Shown here piece after piece: positions 62,265 to 64,000 of a stretch of DNA of 64,000 nucleotides. Every line of letters starts with the position of its first letter. Within the stretch, counting starts at the first letter, position 1. The notes under the pieces were generated by a model. That model worked only from the letters and a program-made list of their open reading frames with translations, searched no databases and had not been told where the DNA came from. A program made the translations under genes and the position numbers. Source of the DNA: Paenibacillus_E sp052115445 (GTDB lineage Bacteria > Bacillota > Bacilli > Paenibacillales > NBRC-103111); the NCBI RefSeq assembly GCF_052115445.1, contig NZ_JBFRGR010000015.1, positions 62,001-126,000 on the forward strand, given 5' to 3'.

Positions 62265-62336
62265 GATGAGCAAATAGCTCGATTGTCGATCTTCAGGATG
62301 AAGACAGACATCGAGTCGTTTGCTCATCTTTTTTTT
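62265..62336 (+). ncRNA. long hairpin with AGGAT loop before csrA copy 2
   Basis: GATGAGCAAA pairs with TTTGCTCATC (62319-62328), CTCGAT-T-GTC with GACATCGAG, and CTTC with GAAG, closing the loop AGGAT (62295-62299). T-run at 62329-62336. It looks like a terminator or attenuator whose apical loop carries a CsrA-type GGA. It lies just before the csrA ribosome site GGGAGATGAG, so it may control csrA itself. Confidence 0.6.
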
Positions 62337-62364
62337 CATACTAACTCATAGGGAGATGAGATGG

Positions 62365-62547
62365 ATGTTGGTTTTAGGAAGAAGACCTGGAGAATATGTG
62401 TTGATTGACGGCAAGATTACGGTGAAAGTCATCAAAAGTGAAGAAGGACATTTGCGTCTGGCGATCGATGCACCGCGGGATATTTCAATTGTTCGTGGAG
62501 AATTGGTTGAAGAGGAAATGAAAAATAAACATATAGATAACGAATAA
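62365..62547 (+). CDS. csrA: CsrA, copy 2
   Basis: A 60-residue CsrA (MLVLGRRPGEYVLID, VKVIKSEEGHLRLAIDAP) with a charged tail KNKHIDNE. I choose ATG 62365 with GGGAGATGAG upstream. It is about 75 % similar to copy 1 and is placed just before flagellin, the usual position in motility loci. A GGA in its own ribosome site suggests self-repression. Confidence 0.92.
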   Translation: MLVLGRRPGEYVLIDGKITVKVIKSEEGHLRLAIDAPRDISIVRGELVEEEMKNKHIDNE

Positions 62548-62682
62548 GATTACCTTCCATTCAAGGCCGAGTGGTGTGGATCAGGGATGAGCAGGGTTAC
62601 GGATCTTACGATTGATGTTGGATAAGCGCGCATTCAACGAGCAATTGTCGGAACGTATCCCTAAGCTTTAATGAATGCAAAC

Positions 62683-62717
62683 GGATGTGTATTCAAAAAC
62701 CCACATGGAGGTAGTCT
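62683..62717 (+). promoter_or_regulatory. CsrA-binding site in the flagellin leader
   Basis: ACGGATGTG (62682-62690) and CACATGGAGG (62702-62711) form an ATGTG/CACAT hairpin with GGA on both arms; the second GGA lies in the hag ribosome site. The first matches the CsrA consensus core GGATGT. This is the double-site layout known for Bacillus hag repression. 62548-62680 holds more GGA motifs but no clear sigma-D promoter. Confidence 0.7.
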
Positions 62718-62720
62718 ATT

Positions 62721-64000
62721 ATGAGAATTAATCACAACATTACAGCAACAAACACGCACCGTCAGTTGAGCACGAACACAGCAAACCAAAGCAAATCTAT
62801 CGAGAAATTGTCTTCCGGTCTTCGCATCAATCGTGCAGGTGATGACGCAGCAGGTCTAGCAATCTCCGAAAAAATGCGCGGTCAAATCCGCGGTTTAGAT
62901 CAAGCTTCCCGTAACGCGCAAGACGGTATCTCTTTGATTCAAACAGCTGAGGGCGCACTTAGCGAAACTCATGACATTCTTCAACGTATGCGTGAGCTAT
63001 CTGTACAAGCAGCTAACGGTACGAACACAGCGAATGACCGTGATGCGATTCAATCCGAAGTAAACCAATTGACTTCAGAAATCAACCGTATCGGTAACAC
63101 AACTGAGTTCAATAATCTTAAATTGCTTAACGGAAAAATCAACGTAACACCAGCTGTTACAGCTAATGTTAAAGGTGGACAACTTTCCTCCGGTAACATT
63201 GACATTCTAGCTGCTGCTACGCAAGCTACAGCAAAAGGTACTGCTCTTACTAGTACTTCCACACAAATTTCTGCTGTAGGTGGACCAACAGTTACGGGTA
63301 CTAAAGCATTTACTACGCCGGGTACTAACAACTCCGGACCTAACGTTGGTGAAACGAAAGCTGTTCTTACAGGTGCGGCTCTAACTGCACAAAACGTTGG
63401 TGCATTTGCTCCTTCAGTTACAGGTACCAATGACTATGCTACTGCAGTAGGGCCTAACCTTGCGACGACTGGTGCAACTGCGGTTGGTGGAACGGTTCTA
63501 AATACGAATGCAGCTTTCAAAGTCTCATCTTCTGCACATCAAGAAGCGGTTGGAACATCGACTTATGCTACTGCTGTAGGTCCAGACGTCACAGCGCTAA
63601 ACAATGAATTGCAGTTCACGGTCGGTGGATCCACATACACCGCAACAATGACAGCTAAAGATTATGATGGTACTGCTGGAAATACGGTTACTGATTTTGC
63701 CGCTGATCTTCAAACTGCAATGCGAACTGCCGCGGGTGGAGATACCAACATCAGTGTGAGCTTGAATGCTACAACCAATAAAATAGAAATTGGTTACGCA
63801 GGAACAAGTACTGCTTTCAGTGTTGATGGTGGTGGACTAGCTACATCACATTTAGGTGGCGCTTTAGCGACAACTACCGTTGCACAGAATGATACATTAT
63901 CCTTGACTGTTAATGGTACAACTAAAAATATTACCTTAGCATCTGCTACTTACGATTTGACAGGGGGCGGAGCAGCTACATTCTTGGCTGACCTTAACGC
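62721..64000 (+). CDS. hag: flagellin, 5' part (runs off the window)
   Basis: The first 426 codons of a flagellin. N-terminal D0/D1 is complete: MRINHNITATNTHRQLS, SSGLRINRAGDDAAGLAI, and IQTAEGALSETHDILQRMREL. From about residue 145 it enters a long Thr/Ala/Gly-rich variable domain, already past 420 residues at the window end, so the protein is far longer than the 300-residue Bacillus Hag. YATAVGPNL and YATAVGPDV are internal repeats (about 234 and 281). ATG 62721 has TGGAGG eleven bases upstream. The C-terminal D1/D0 part lies outside the window. Confidence 0.95.
   Translation, partial: MRINHNITATNTHRQLSTNTANQSKSIEKLSSGLRINRAGDDAAGLAISEKMRGQIRGLDQASRNAQDGISLIQTAEGALSETHDILQRMRELSVQAANGTNTANDRDAIQSEVNQLTSEINRIGNTTEFNNLKLLNGKINVTPAVTANVKGGQLSSGNIDILAAATQATAKGTALTSTSTQISAVGGPTVTGTKAFTTPGTNNSGPNVGETKAVLTGAALTAQNVGAFAPSVTGTNDYATAVGPNLATTGATAVGGTVLNTNAAFKVSSSAHQEAVGTSTYATAVGPDVTALNNELQFTVGGSTYTATMTAKDYDGTAGNTVTDFAADLQTAMRTAAGGDTNISVSLNATTNKIEIGYAGTSTAFSVDGGGLATSHLGGALATTTVAQNDTLSLTVNGTTKNITLASATYDLTGGGAATFLADLN

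Overview
The window looks like a piece of a draft genome (eight ambiguous bases) from a spore-forming, flagellated member of the Paenibacillaceae, most like Paenibacillus or Cohnella. Evidence: YesM/YesN-type two-component systems beside carbohydrate ABC transporters, an SLH-anchored giant polysaccharide lyase, Lpl-type transporters, a YheC/D spore-coat family protein, a CAP plus copper-amine-oxidase-like wall protein, strong AGGAGG ribosome sites and frequent TTG starts. No rRNA, tRNA, CRISPR array or intact insertion sequence was seen.

Layout. 0.9-15.2 kb is a polysaccharide-use locus: sensor kinase, membrane-anchored binding protein and response regulator, then a lipoprotein and two permeases, then a 2282-residue family 8 polysaccharide lyase with F5/8C, Ig-like and SLH domains that is much AT-richer than the genes before it. 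15.4-18 kb is a TetR-controlled FtsX-type ABC exporter with a promoter buried in its operator. 18-25 kb is a patchwork between two copies of a 60-bp double hairpin: HD-GYP and chemoreceptor genes, a broken phage-type primase fused to the 3' part of deoB, and an SRPBCC/HxlR pair with a leaderless regulator. 25-28 kb holds a small unknown protein, a YheC/D protein and an ABC-F ATPase. 28-34 kb is a CarH-like B12/MerR photoreceptor gene divergent from a compact PAS-MCP / EAL / FakA-FakB fusion / DUF1295 operon. 34-36 kb is a TetR/MFS pair with three operators.

36.2-39.9 kb is the most striking part: an isoprenoid-synthase-like protein with a DDxxD motif, two tandem NHLP-leader precursor peptides that both end in Trp-Ser/Thr, and a convergent multi-TM histidine kinase. 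This matches the logic of the ComQ-ComX-ComP prenyl-peptide quorum system, but the precursors have a nitrile-hydratase-like leader, the kinase has a sporulation-kinase-type H box, and no response regulator is nearby. The second precursor arose by a tandem duplication that copied the 3' ends of both neighbours.

40-46 kb holds a WYL regulator with a duplicated promoter in front of DoxX and GyrI-like genes, a Fic protein, a zinc-ribbon microprotein and fragments of fecB-like and trpB genes. 45.5-52.4 kb has a LamG lipoprotein and an Lpl-type sugar transporter with its membrane-bound AraC regulator. 52.6-61.6 kb has a kinase-like protein, a methyltransferase, a duplicated conserved Paenibacillus-type protein, a CAP-domain wall protein, DoxX, and a 1462-residue pseudokinase-ATPase-GAF-LuxR regulator. 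61.6-64 kb has two csrA genes flanking hairpin-rich RNA with GGA in loops, followed by hag (flagellin), whose leader carries a paired-GGA CsrA site; hag runs off the window end.
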